Source: an uncultured Eubacteriales bacterium (GTDB lineage Bacteria > Bacillota > Clostridia > Oscillospirales > Butyricicoccaceae). Taken from it: 32,637 nt of DNA. The first letter of the stretch is position 1, and the number at the start of each line of letters is the position of its first letter. The stretch is taken from the NCBI GenBank assembly GCA_900555855.1, contig USML01000005.1, positions 1 to 32,637 on the forward strand. The letters are read 5' to 3'. A model generated the notes under the pieces. That model worked only from the letters and a program-made list of their open reading frames with translations. It was not told the origin of the DNA and did not search any database. The position numbers were made by a program, and so were the translations under genes. Shown piece after piece: positions 7,273-15,292 of this stretch.

Positions 7273-9903
7273 ATGGCAGAGAAAAAGCCAAAGGGGAAGA
7301 AGACCGACGGCCTGACGCCCATGATGCAGCAGTATTCCGAGATCAAGAAGGAAAATCAGGACTGCATCCTCATGTATCGCCTGGGCGATTTTTACGAGAT
7401 GTTTTTTGACGACGCCAAGACGGCCTCCCGGGAGCTGGATCTGACCCTCACAGGCCGGGACTGCGGTCAGGAGGAGCGGGCTCCCATGTGCGGCGTGCCC
7501 TTCCACAGCGCCGAGAGCTATATCGGGCGGCTGGTGGCAAAGGGCTATAAGGTGGCCATCTGCGAGCAGATGGAGGATCCGGCGCTGGCAAAGGGGCTGG
7601 TCCGGCGGGAGATCATCCGAAAGATCACGCCGGGCACCGTTCTGGAAAGCTCCATGCTGGATGAGAGCCGCAACAACTATATCGGCGCCGTCTATCAGGA
7701 CAGCCGGGGCGCGGGCCTTTGCTTCTGCGATATCTCCACCGGTGAGGTCTTTGCCTCCCAGCTGCCGGAAGGCGGCGTCTCCGAGGAGATCTGCAACGAG
7801 CTGGCGCGGTTTTCGCCCCGGGAGCTGCTGCTTTCCGACGGGGCCTACAGCAACGCGGCGGTGCTTTCCTTTGCCAGAGAGCGGCTGGGCGCTTATGCCG
7901 AGCGGGCGGGGGAATGGCGCTTTCAGCCGGAAAACGCGCTGGAGACGGCAAGAAAGCAGTTTTCCGGCCAGACGCTGCCGGAGGAGCAGACCCTGCTGCT
8001 GCAGGCGGTGGGCGGGCTGCTCTCCTATCTGCATGAGACCCAGAAAAGCGACCTTGCCTATCTCCGTTCCCTGCAGGTCTACCGCCAGAGCCAGTATATG
8101 GAGCTGGATTATATCGCCAGGCGCAATCTGGAGCTGACGGCCTCCCTCCACGGGGGCGAAAAGAAGGGGAGCCTGCTTTGGGTGCTGGACAAGACCCGCA
8201 CCGCCATGGGGGCCCGCCTGCTGCGCCAGTGGCTGGAGAAGCCGCTGGTCTCCGTGGCCCAGATCCGGCGGCGGCAGCAGGCCGTGGGCGCGCTGGCCGG
8301 GGATCTGATGACCCGCGATGCGCTGGAGCGGCAGCTTTCCGGCGTTAACGATATGGAGCGCATCGCCAGCCGCATCGTCTACGGCACGGCCAACGGCAGG
8401 GATCTGCGGGCGCTGTATCAGGTGTGCTGCCGGTTGCCCGCGCTTCGGGAGAGTCTGAGCGTCTTTTCCCAGCCGCTGCTGCAGGAGCTTTGCAGCGGGC
8501 TGGACACGCTGGAGGATATCGGCGCGCTCATTGACCGGGCCATCGTGGAGGAGCCGCCCTTTTCCCTGCGGGAGGGCGGCGTCATCCGGGAGGGCTTTGA
8601 TCCGGAGGCGGATGAGCTGCGGCAGCTTTTGGGCGGCGGGACAGACCGTCTGGCGGAGATCGAGGCCCGGGAACGGGAGCGGACCGGCATCCCCAAGCTG
8701 AAGGTCAGCTACAACAAGGTCTTTGGCTTTTATATCGAGGTGAGCAAGTCCTATACCGGTCAGGCGCCGGCGGATTATATCCGCAAGCAGACCCTCACCA
8801 ACTGCGAACGCTACATCACGCCGGAGCTGAAGGCGCTGGAGGGCGAGGTCCTCTCCGCCAGCGACCGGCTGACGGCGCTGGAATATCAGCTGTTTACCGG
8901 GGTGCGGGAGCAGATCGCCGCCCAGATCGGCCGGATCCAGGCCGCGGCCCAGTCGGTGGCCGCCGCCGATGTGCTGTGCGCCCTGGCCAAGGCGGCACTG
9001 CAGAACCATTATGTGATGCCCGAGGTGGACGACAGCGACCGCATCGAGATCCGGGAGGGCCGCCACCCGGTGGTGGAGCGGGTCCTGGAGGATACGCTGT
9101 TCGTCCCCAACGATACGCTGCTGAACTGCACCTCCGACCGGGTTTATGTGATCACCGGCCCCAACATGGCGGGCAAATCCACCTTCATGCGGCAGACGGC
9201 CCTGATCGTCCTGATGGCCCAGTGCGGCAGCTTCGTGCCGGCGGCCTCCGCCAGCATCGGCGTCTGCGACCGGATCTTCACCCGGGTCGGCGCTTCCGAC
9301 GATCTGTTTGCCGGCCGCTCCACCTTTATGGTGGAGATGAACGAGGTGGCGGACATTCTGAAGCACGCCACCTCCCGGAGCCTGCTGATTCTGGATGAGA
9401 TTGGCCGGGGCACCTCCACCTTTGACGGCATGGCCATTGCCCGGGCGGTGCTGGAATATGTGGCGGATCGGAAGAAGCTGGGGGCGCGGACGCTGTTCGC
9501 TACCCATTATCACGAGCTCTGCGAGCTGGAGGGCCAGCTGGAGGGCATAAAAAACTATAATATCGTGGTCAAAAAGCGGGGCGACGATATCATTTTCATC
9601 AAGAAGATCGTCCGGGGCGGGGCCAACGACAGCTATGGCATCGAGGTGGCCAAGCTGGCGGGCCTGCCGGAGGAGGTCATCCGCCGGGCCAAGGCAGTGC
9701 TGCGGGAGATCGAGAGCCGCCAGCCTGCCCGGGAGCCGGTCTGCGCGCCGCCGGAGGAGGAAACGGCCCAGCTGAGCCTGGGTGCCGCCGCGCAGCAGGA
9801 GATCCTCCGCCGCCTACGAGAGGCCGCGCCGGACACCATGAGCCCCATCGAAGCGCTCACCCTGCTGTATCAGCTGCACCAGCAGGCCGTGGAGGCAGAA
9901 TGA
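7273..9903 (+). CDS. mutS: DNA mismatch repair protein MutS
   Basis: MutS scans DNA, binds base mismatches and small loops, and recruits MutL in an ATP-dependent way. The 876-residue product has the mismatch-reading Phe-Tyr-Glu in domain I (DFYEMF, Phe40 and Glu42), the connector, lever and clamp region with KLKVSYNKVFGFYIEVSKS, and a C-terminal ABC ATPase with Walker A GPNMAGKST (629-637), signature and Walker B region (LLILDEIGRGTSTFDGMAI) and TLFATHYHEL. The Phe-x-Glu pair marks it as MutS1, the repair form, not MutS2. A short Pro/Glu-rich linker and a C-terminal tail (SPIEALTLLYQLHQQA) complete it. The GGAAGGGTG ribosome binding site overlaps the end of miaB, so translation of the two is probably coupled. 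Confidence 0.97.
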   Translation: MAEKKPKGKKTDGLTPMMQQYSEIKKENQDCILMYRLGDFYEMFFDDAKTASRELDLTLTGRDCGQEERAPMCGVPFHSAESYIGRLVAKGYKVAICEQMEDPALAKGLVRREIIRKITPGTVLESSMLDESRNNYIGAVYQDSRGAGLCFCDISTGEVFASQLPEGGVSEEICNELARFSPRELLLSDGAYSNAAVLSFARERLGAYAERAGEWRFQPENALETARKQFSGQTLPEEQTLLLQAVGGLLSYLHETQKSDLAYLRSLQVYRQSQYMELDYIARRNLELTASLHGGEKKGSLLWVLDKTRTAMGARLLRQWLEKPLVSVAQIRRRQQAVGALAGDLMTRDALERQLSGVNDMERIASRIVYGTANGRDLRALYQVCCRLPALRESLSVFSQPLLQELCSGLDTLEDIGALIDRAIVEEPPFSLREGGVIREGFDPEADELRQLLGGGTDRLAEIEARERERTGIPKLKVSYNKVFGFYIEVSKSYTGQAPADYIRKQTLTNCERYITPELKALEGEVLSASDRLTALEYQLFTGVREQIAAQIGRIQAAAQSVAAADVLCALAKAALQNHYVMPEVDDSDRIEIREGRHPVVERVLEDTLFVPNDTLLNCTSDRVYVITGPNMAGKSTFMRQTALIVLMAQCGSFVPAASASIGVCDRIFTRVGASDDLFAGRSTFMVEMNEVADILKHATSRSLLILDEIGRGTSTFDGMAIARAVLEYVADRKKLGARTLFATHYHELCELEGQLEGIKNYNIVVKKRGDDIIFIKKIVRGGANDSYGIEVAKLAGLPEEVIRRAKAVLREIESRQPAREPVCAPPEEETAQLSLGAAAQQEILRRLREAAPDTMSPIEALTLLYQLHQQAVEAE

Positions 9904-9947
9904 CCGTCTGTGCAGCAGACAAAGACCAAAGGAAAGGATGATGCACC

Positions 9948-11891
9948 ATGCCGCAGATCTATCAGATGCCGCCGGAGCTTGCCAACCGCATTGCGGCGGG
10001 CGAGGTGGTGGAGCGGCCCGGCTCCGTGGTAAAGGAGCTGGTGGAAAACGCCGTGGACGCGGGAGCAAAGCATATCACCGTAGAGCTCCGCTCCGGCGGC
10101 GTGGCCTATCTTCGGGTCACAGACGACGGAAAGGGCATCCTGCCGGAGGATGTGCGCACGGCGTTTCTGCCCCACGCCACCTCCAAGGTGCGCCGGGAGA
10201 GCGATCTGGACGCCATCTCCACGCTGGGCTTCCGGGGCGAAGCGCTGGCGGCCATCGCGTCTGTCGCCCGGGTGGATCTGTTTACAAGAACCCGGTTTTA
10301 TCAGGAGGGCATCCAGATCTCCCTGGAGGGCGGAAAGGAAACGGGCTATGGCGAGACCGGCTGCCCGCTGGGCACCACGGTGGTGGTGCGGGATCTGTTC
10401 TTCAATGTGCCCGCCCGGGCGAAGTTTTTGAAAAAGGACGCCACGGAGGGTGCCTATGCGGAGGGGCTGGTGACCCAGATCGCCATCTCCCGGCCGGAGA
10501 TCGCCTTCCGCTTCATCAAGGAAGGCCGGGAGAGCTTTTCCACCAGCGGCGACGGCAAGATGATCTCCGCCATTTATGCCTGCGGCGGACGGGATCTGGC
10601 CGGCAGGCTGTTGGCGCTGGCCGGCTCCTTCGGGGAGCTGCGGGTGACGGGCTATATCTCTCCGCCGGAGCTGAACCGGGCCGCCCGGAACCAGCAGAGC
10701 TTTTATATCAACGGGCGCTATGTCCGCTCCCGGCTGCTGACGGCGGCAGTGGAGGAGGCCTATAAGGGCCGGCTGATGACGGGGCGCTACCCCATCTGCT
10801 ACCTGAACCTGCAGATGAATCTTTCCGCCGTGGATGTCAATGTCCATCCCTCCAAGCTGGAGGTGAAGTTTTCCCGGGAGAAGGAGGTCTTCTCCGCGGT
10901 ATACCACAGCGTGGTCTCTGCGCTGGAGGCCGGCGGGCAGCTGGCGGAGCTGAAAAAGAAGCCCTCCGCTCTGACGCCCCGGGAGGACAATGTGACGGAG
11001 GCGCAGCTGCACCTTCCGGAGAAAAAAGCGCCGGAATATGTCTTTCCGGAGACCTTCCGCCGCAGCGAGAGCAAAGTCGCCTCCTCCGGCGGCGTGCGGT
11101 ATCAGACGGCGGCGGACCGTATGTCTGCGCCAAAGCAGCCGCCCAAAATGGTGGAGCCGGCGCTGGAGCCGGGGGCCTTTACCGTGCATCACTGGGAGCC
11201 GCCTGCGCCGGAAAAGCAGCCGGAGCCGGTGAAGCCGGCGCCGGCGAAGCGGGAGCCCTCTGCCCCGCAGCAGCCAGAGCAAGCCCGGGCGGAGGTGCCG
11301 CAGAAGGAAGCGGCTGGGCCTCGGCCTGCGGTGCGGGTGCTGGGCGAGGTGTTCCATACCTATATTATTGCGGAGGATGCGGATGGGCTTTGGCTCATCG
11401 ATAAGCATGCCGCCCATGAAAAAATGCTTTTTGACCGGCTGCGGTCCCGGCAGGAGCAGCAGCCCTCCCAGCTTTTGCTGGCACCGAAGACCGTTACGCT
11501 GACGCCAACGGAGACGGAGGTCTGCCTGCGCCAGCGGGAGCTGCTGCGCCGGGCGGGCTTTGAGCTGGAGGAATTCGGCCGGAGCGCGCTGCTGGTGCGG
11601 GAAGCGCCCATGTATTTGGAGGAACAGGACATCCCCTTTGTGCTGTCAGATCTGGCAGCCCGACTGAGCTCCTTCCGAGGTGGGGAAAACGAGCTTCTGG
11701 ACGAGCTTTTGAAGAGCGTGGCCTGCAAGTCCGCCGTCAAGGCGGGGATGGTCAGCGATCCGCAGGAGCTGCAGCGGTTTGCGGAAGCCGTCCTGGCTGA
11801 CGACAGCATCCGCAACTGCCCCCACGGCCGGCCCTGCATCACCTATCTTTCCCGCTATCAGCTGGAAAAGCTCTTCAAGCGCGTCTTATGA
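9948..11891 (+). CDS. mutL: DNA mismatch repair protein MutL with endonuclease motif
   Basis: The 647-residue product carries the GHKL ATPase at the N-terminus: ANRIAAGEVVERPGSVVKEL (12-31), Glu33-Asn34, TDDGKGI (58-64) and TLGFRGEAL (92-100). A Pro/Glu/Lys-rich linker of about 120 residues follows. The C-terminal domain has DKHAAHEKMLFDRL starting at 485, the metal-binding nicking motif of MutL proteins from bacteria without MutH (Bacillus form DQHAAQERIKYE), along with ACKSAVKAGM and CPHGRPCI. The motif shows Lys in place of the Bacillus Gln, and Asp in place of the second Glu. By family it should nick the strand to be repaired after activation by MutS and the sliding clamp. It overlaps miaA by four bases (ATGA). 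Confidence 0.96.
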   Translation: MPQIYQMPPELANRIAAGEVVERPGSVVKELVENAVDAGAKHITVELRSGGVAYLRVTDDGKGILPEDVRTAFLPHATSKVRRESDLDAISTLGFRGEALAAIASVARVDLFTRTRFYQEGIQISLEGGKETGYGETGCPLGTTVVVRDLFFNVPARAKFLKKDATEGAYAEGLVTQIAISRPEIAFRFIKEGRESFSTSGDGKMISAIYACGGRDLAGRLLALAGSFGELRVTGYISPPELNRAARNQQSFYINGRYVRSRLLTAAVEEAYKGRLMTGRYPICYLNLQMNLSAVDVNVHPSKLEVKFSREKEVFSAVYHSVVSALEAGGQLAELKKKPSALTPREDNVTEAQLHLPEKKAPEYVFPETFRRSESKVASSGGVRYQTAADRMSAPKQPPKMVEPALEPGAFTVHHWEPPAPEKQPEPVKPAPAKREPSAPQQPEQARAEVPQKEAAGPRPAVRVLGEVFHTYIIAEDADGLWLIDKHAAHEKMLFDRLRSRQEQQPSQLLLAPKTVTLTPTETEVCLRQRELLRRAGFELEEFGRSALLVREAPMYLEEQDIPFVLSDLAARLSSFRGGENELLDELLKSVACKSAVKAGMVSDPQELQRFAEAVLADDSIRNCPHGRPCITYLSRYQLEKLFKRVL

Positions 11892-12847
11892 GGGGGAAAA
11901 AGCTGATCGTGGTCTGCGGGCCGACGGCCTCCGGAAAAACGGCCCTCTCCATCGGGCTGGCCAAGGCGTTTTCCGGCGAGGTGGTGTCGGCGGATTCCAT
12001 GCAGATCTACCGGGGCATGAATATCGGCACGGCAAAGCCCACCGCGGCGGAGATGGAGGGCGTCCCACATCATATGCTGGATGTGGCAGAGCCGGGGGAG
12101 GACTATTCGGTTTCCCGCTATGCCCGGGAGGCGGCGGCCTGCGTGGACGACATCCTCCGGCGGGGGAAGCAGCCCATCGTCTGCGGCGGCACCGGCCTTT
12201 ATATTGAAGGGCTGCTGCGGGGGACGGAGTTTCAGCCCTGCGGCGTGGATCTGGGCCTGCGGGAAGCCCTGGAGGAACAGTGGCAGCAGGCAGGCCCCGC
12301 GGCCATGATGGCCCGGCTGGCACAGGCAGATCCGGAAAGCGCCGCCCGGCTGCACATCAACGACAAGCGGCGGATCCTGCGGGCGCTGGAGGTCTATCTG
12401 GCCACCGGCGAGACCATCACGGCCCACAATCTGCGGACGCAGGCCGTCCCGCCCCGGTATGAAGCGGTGCAGCTGGGCCTGTGTACCGAGCCCCGCGCCA
12501 TCCTTTATGGCCGTATCGACAGGAGAGTGGACCAGATGCTGGATCAAGGTCTGGCGCAGGAGGTCCGGCGGCTGCAGCAGGAGGGAAGGCTCGTCGGGAC
12601 GGCGGCCCAGGCCATCGGCTACAAAGAGATGCTGGACTATCTGGCGGGCCGGGTGCCGTTGGAGCAGGCGGCGGAGCTGATCCGGCAGAAATCCCGCAAC
12701 TATGCCAAACGGCAGCTCACCTGGTTCCGGCGAAAGCAGGAGATCCGTTGGATTACCTATAACCGGCCGGAGATGGCCGGGGCCATTCTTCAGGAAGCGA
12801 CAGAATATTTGCGGAAAACACTTTATAATGGGGACGAACCATTTTAG
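11888..12847 (+). CDS. miaA: tRNA dimethylallyltransferase MiaA
   Basis: MiaA attaches a dimethylallyl group from DMAPP to N6 of A37 in tRNA, giving the i6A used by MiaB. The 319-residue product has the P-loop GPTASGKT (11-18), the catalytic VSADSMQIYRGMNIGTAKP (33-51), PHHMLDV, the substrate-channel region CGGTGLYIEGLL, and the C-terminal QAIGYKEML and QLTWFRRKQEIRW that contact the anticodon stem. The ATG overlaps the mutL stop codon, with no strong ribosome binding site of its own, so translational coupling is likely. The DMAPP it uses comes from the pathway that includes Dxr and IspG, encoded 10 kb downstream. Confidence 0.96.
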   Translation: MRGKKLIVVCGPTASGKTALSIGLAKAFSGEVVSADSMQIYRGMNIGTAKPTAAEMEGVPHHMLDVAEPGEDYSVSRYAREAAACVDDILRRGKQPIVCGGTGLYIEGLLRGTEFQPCGVDLGLREALEEQWQQAGPAAMMARLAQADPESAARLHINDKRRILRALEVYLATGETITAHNLRTQAVPPRYEAVQLGLCTEPRAILYGRIDRRVDQMLDQGLAQEVRRLQQEGRLVGTAAQAIGYKEMLDYLAGRVPLEQAAELIRQKSRNYAKRQLTWFRRKQEIRWITYNRPEMAGAILQEATEYLRKTLYNGDEPF

Positions 12848-12862
12848 AAAAGGGGAGTCACC

Positions 12863-13087
12863 ATGGAAAACAGAAGCAGCTTACAGGACACTTTTTTGAA
12901 CGAGGCGCGGCGGGAGCGGATGCCCCTGACGGTGTTTCTCACCAACGGCTTTCAGCAGAGGGGCAGCATTTTGGCTTTCGATGGCTTTACGGTGCTGCTG
13001 CAGTTTGACGGGAAGCAGTATCTGGTGTATAAGCACGCCATTTCCACCATCGTTCCCCAGCGGCCCCTGCGGGTGATGCCCGAATAA
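12863..13087 (+). CDS. hfq: RNA chaperone Hfq
   Basis: The 74-residue product is a compact Hfq with almost no C-terminal tail. The Sm1 region is [20 protein letters not shown] (21-40) and Sm2 is [13 protein letters not shown] (53-65); YKHAIST is the nucleotide-binding signature on the proximal face. Q8 and the arginine patch RRER at 16-19 on the rim are also present. Hfq forms a hexameric ring that binds small RNAs and A- or U-rich mRNA segments. Its position after miaA is conserved across many bacteria, which supports the call. The ribosome binding site AGGGGAG precedes the ATG. A perfect TATAAT at 12824-12829 inside the end of miaA has no matching -35 box. Confidence 0.96.
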   Translation: MENRSSLQDTFLNEARRERMPLTVFLTNGFQQRGSILAFDGFTVLLQFDGKQYLVYKHAISTIVPQRPLRVMPE

Positions 13088-13129
13088 GCCGCCGGCGGAC
13101 CGGCCTGCCGCCCTCCAGGGAGAATACAT

Positions 13130-14326
13130 ATGAAACAGATTCGAAAGGTCCTCGGGATCCTGGCCGTGCTGGCCATCTTGATCTATGTGGCCTGGCAGGT
13201 GGCAAACAACCTGACGGAGCAGATCAGGACCGTGGACGCCATGGAGATCACGGTGGAGGACAAGATCCCCGTCCGTGGCTGGTTCATCCGGCAGCAGACG
13301 CTGGTGGAGGGCCGGGACGGCGCGGCGGAATATCTCCTGCCGGACGGCGAAAAGGCCGCCAAGGGAGAGCGGCTGGCCGTGTTCTTTTCCGACGAGAGCG
13401 CCCGGCAGGCCTATGCACAAACACAGGCGCTGCAGAGCCGGCTGGACGCGCTGAGCTATGCTTATTCCCTGATCACCGGCGGGACGGACAGCCTGAAGCT
13501 GGATCAGCGCATCGCCGATCAGATCGCCGCGCTGGACGGCAGCCTTTCCGCCGGGGAGACCCGGGGCGTGGCCGAAGGCTATGCCGCGCTGCAGCAGCTG
13601 GTGGCCAGCCGGGGCAGCACCGGCGCCGACAAGGAGCGCTTTGAGGAGCGCATTGCCGCGCTGCAGCAGGAGATCGCCGCCGGGCGGAGCAGCTATGCCT
13701 CCGCCAGCTCCTATGTGAAGGCGCCGGAATCCGGCTATTTTATCAGCGGTACCGACGGCTATGAGACCGTCCTGACCACGGAGCTTCTGGACACGCTCAC
13801 GCCGGAGAAGCTGGATGCGCTGCAGCCAGACCCGGCGTCCACCGGCGTGGGCAGCATCGTCACCGGCTACCGCTGGTACTTTGCGGCGGTGCTGGAAAAG
13901 GAGCAGGCCGCGGCCCTGCAGCAGCGGGAAACGGTGCAGCTCTATTTTCCGGAGCTGAGCCGGCGGCTCCTGACCATGCGCCTTTACCGGCTGCAGAGCG
14001 GCGACGACGGACGGGCCATCCTGATCCTGGAGAGCGACGAGATGCTGCCGGATTATCTCACCTGCCGGCAGCAGGACGCCGATCTGCTGGCCGGGACCTA
14101 TACCGGCCTGAAGGTGCCGGCTCAGGCCCTGCGGCAGAAGGACGGGCAGTGGGGCGTTTATGTGCTGGACGGCAGCGTTGCGGAGTTCAAGCCCATCCAG
14201 TGGATCTATCAGACGGAAAGCTATTATCTGGTGCCCTCCGCGGAAAGCGCGAAAAAGGGCCTTTACCGCTATGACCGGATGATCACGCAGGGCAAGGATC
14301 TGGCGGATGAAAAGGTGATCCAGTGA
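13130..14326 (+). CDS. HlyD-like membrane-anchored envelope protein
   Basis: The 398-residue product has a short basic N-terminus (MKQIRK), one hydrophobic helix at about 7-25 that should anchor it in the membrane, and a large extracytoplasmic part. The segment after the anchor, about 50-75, resembles the biotinyl-lipoyl-like half of membrane fusion proteins, then comes an alanine- and glutamine-rich helical stretch (about 85-200), then a beta-rich part with VKAPESGYFISGTDGYE, the HlyD-type hinge back into the lipoyl-like domain. Proteins of this kind are often found next to sepF in Clostridia. Without an outer membrane it is unlikely to be part of a classical type I exporter, and its partner is unknown. 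It follows hfq by 42 bases and is probably the last gene of the miaB operon. Confidence 0.7.
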   Translation: MKQIRKVLGILAVLAILIYVAWQVANNLTEQIRTVDAMEITVEDKIPVRGWFIRQQTLVEGRDGAAEYLLPDGEKAAKGERLAVFFSDESARQAYAQTQALQSRLDALSYAYSLITGGTDSLKLDQRIADQIAALDGSLSAGETRGVAEGYAALQQLVASRGSTGADKERFEERIAALQQEIAAGRSSYASASSYVKAPESGYFISGTDGYETVLTTELLDTLTPEKLDALQPDPASTGVGSIVTGYRWYFAAVLEKEQAAALQQRETVQLYFPELSRRLLTMRLYRLQSGDDGRAILILESDEMLPDYLTCRQQDADLLAGTYTGLKVPAQALRQKDGQWGVYVLDGSVAEFKPIQWIYQTESYYLVPSAESAKKGLYRYDRMITQGKDLADEKVIQ

Positions 14327-14334
14327 GGAAAACC

Positions 14335-14386
14335 GCCGGAATACCCGGAAAATCGTGAATAATTCGCGGAGTTTTCCGCTTCCGGC
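14335..14386 (+). terminator. Three-tier hairpin after the HlyD-like gene
   Basis: GCCGGAA (14335-14341) pairs with 14380-14386, CGGAAAA (14346-14352) with 14372-14378, and CGTGA (14354-14358) with 14364-14368 with one G-T pair, separated by small bulges. It starts eight bases past the stop codon and ends on the base before the -35 box of the next promoter. No T-run follows, so it may be a weak terminator or an operator-like structure. Confidence 0.45.
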
Positions 14387-14415
14387 TTGACAGTAAAGAG
14401 AAAAAAAGTCATAAT
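14387..14415 (+). promoter_or_regulatory. Strong sigma-A promoter of sepF-yggT-divIVA-ileS
   Basis: A perfect TTGACA (14387-14392) and CATAAT (14410-14415, five of six) are spaced by 17 bases. This is the closest match to consensus in the window. The predicted start near 14422 gives a 68-base structured leader to sepF. Confidence 0.9.
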
Positions 14416-14443
14416 AAAATAGATGTAGATTCAGCCTGAAAAG

Positions 14444-14487
14444 CCGCCGCCGGAAAACGGACGGCGGATCACCGAAAGGAGTTTTCG
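14444..14487 (+). promoter_or_regulatory. Structured sepF leader with SD in a hairpin loop
   Basis: CCGCCGCCG (14444-14452) pairs with CGG at 14458-14460 and CGGCGG at 14462-14467, leaving loop GAAAA and one bulged A. A few bases on, CGAAA (14473-14477) can pair with TTTCG (14483-14487) around GGAGT, so the Shine-Dalgarno GGAG at 14478-14481 is held in the loop, eight bases from the ATG. The pairing is seen in the sequence; a control role is inferred. Confidence 0.45.
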
Positions 14488-14489
14488 AT

Positions 14490-14966
14490 ATGAGTTTCAT
14501 GGACGATCTGAAGCGCTGGGCCAAGGGCGAGGACGAGGAAGACGAAGAGGAAGAGCTGGATACGCCGGAGCTGGACGCTTCCGCCGGCGCGGGCCGTTCC
14601 CGCGCGGTGAAGACCGATGAGGACAAGAGCATCCCCATGCCCAACTTCAATGCCCGCAGCGGCAATAAGGTCGTGAACATCAACGCCACCACCCAGCTTT
14701 CCGTGGTGCTGGTCAAGCCGGAAAAGTTTGAGAACGCCGTGGACATCGCGGACCATCTGCGGGAAAAGCGCACCGTCGTCCTCAATCTGGAGCAGACCAA
14801 TAAGGATGTGGCCCGCCGCCTGGTGGATTTTCTCAGCGGCGTGACCTATGCCCAGGACGGCAAGATCAAGAAGGTCGCCAACAGCACCTTTATTATCACG
14901 CCCTACAATGTGGACATTTTGGGCGACCTGATCGACGAGCTGGAAAACAATGGCCTTTATATTTGA
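14490..14966 (+). CDS. sepF: Cell division protein SepF
   Basis: SepF polymerises into rings that align and anchor FtsZ filaments at the septal membrane in Gram-positive bacteria. The 158-residue product starts MSFMDDLKRWAKG, the short amphipathic membrane-binding helix, then has a very acidic linker (EDEEDEEEELDTPELD at about 14-29). The conserved SepF domain spans about 60-153: VVNINATTQLSVVLVKPEKFENAVDIADHLREKRTVVLNLE and the glycine-containing turn FLSGVTYAQDGKIKKVANSTFIITP. The length is typical. It is the first gene after the consensus promoter at 14387 and is followed by yggT and divIVA, the standard division cluster; the yggS and ylmH genes common in this cluster elsewhere are absent. 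Confidence 0.95.
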   Translation: MSFMDDLKRWAKGEDEEDEEEELDTPELDASAGAGRSRAVKTDEDKSIPMPNFNARSGNKVVNINATTQLSVVLVKPEKFENAVDIADHLREKRTVVLNLEQTNKDVARRLVDFLSGVTYAQDGKIKKVANSTFIITPYNVDILGDLIDELENNGLYI

Positions 14967-14981
14967 CCCGGAGGGATCCCT

Positions 14982-15251
14982 TTGCTGATTGGCATTACAT
15001 ATCTTGTGCGGCGGACAGCCCTGGCCCTGATCGGCATTTTGCAGCTTCTGATGCTGGTGTCGGCGGTGATGTCCTGGGTGCCGCAGCTGCGGCAGAGCCG
15101 GCTCTATCAGGCCATTTCCATGGTGCTGGAGCCGCTGATGGCGCCTGTCCGCAGCCTGCTTTTCCGGATCCCGGGGATGGACCGCTTCCCGCTGGATCTT
15201 TCGTTTCTTGCGGTCTGGCTGCTGCTGTCTCTGGTGGCGCAGCTGCTTTGA
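14982..15251 (+). CDS. yggT: YggT family membrane protein (YlmG-like), TTG start
   Basis: The 89-residue product has two hydrophobic helices, about 8-28 and 68-88, joined by a segment with QAISMVLEPLMAPVRSLLFRIPGMDRFPLDLSFL; the pattern EPLxxPxR and the following D-x-S/F are typical of a single YggT repeat. Many proteobacterial members have two repeats; Firmicutes YlmG has one. I chose the TTG at 14982 because GGAGG at 14970-14974 is seven bases before it and no ATG fits. YggT/YlmG proteins lie in the division cluster and are linked by genetics to septum placement and envelope function, but no biochemical activity is established. It is 15 bases past sepF and 41 bases before divIVA. Confidence 0.9.
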   Translation: MLIGITYLVRRTALALIGILQLLMLVSAVMSWVPQLRQSRLYQAISMVLEPLMAPVRSLLFRIPGMDRFPLDLSFLAVWLLLSLVAQLL

Positions 15252-15292
15252 GCCTTTGAAGATCACAGAGAAAAAGATAAGGGGGTAACGGT

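Noticed and set aside
9905..9919. Small inverted repeat GTCTG/CAGAC between mutS and mutL
   Set aside because: A 5-bp stem without T-run is expected by chance and too weak to terminate.
12824..12829. Perfect TATAAT in the end of miaA, as an hfq promoter
   Set aside because: No -35 box matches at 15-19 bases upstream and there is no extended -10; kept only as a possibility.
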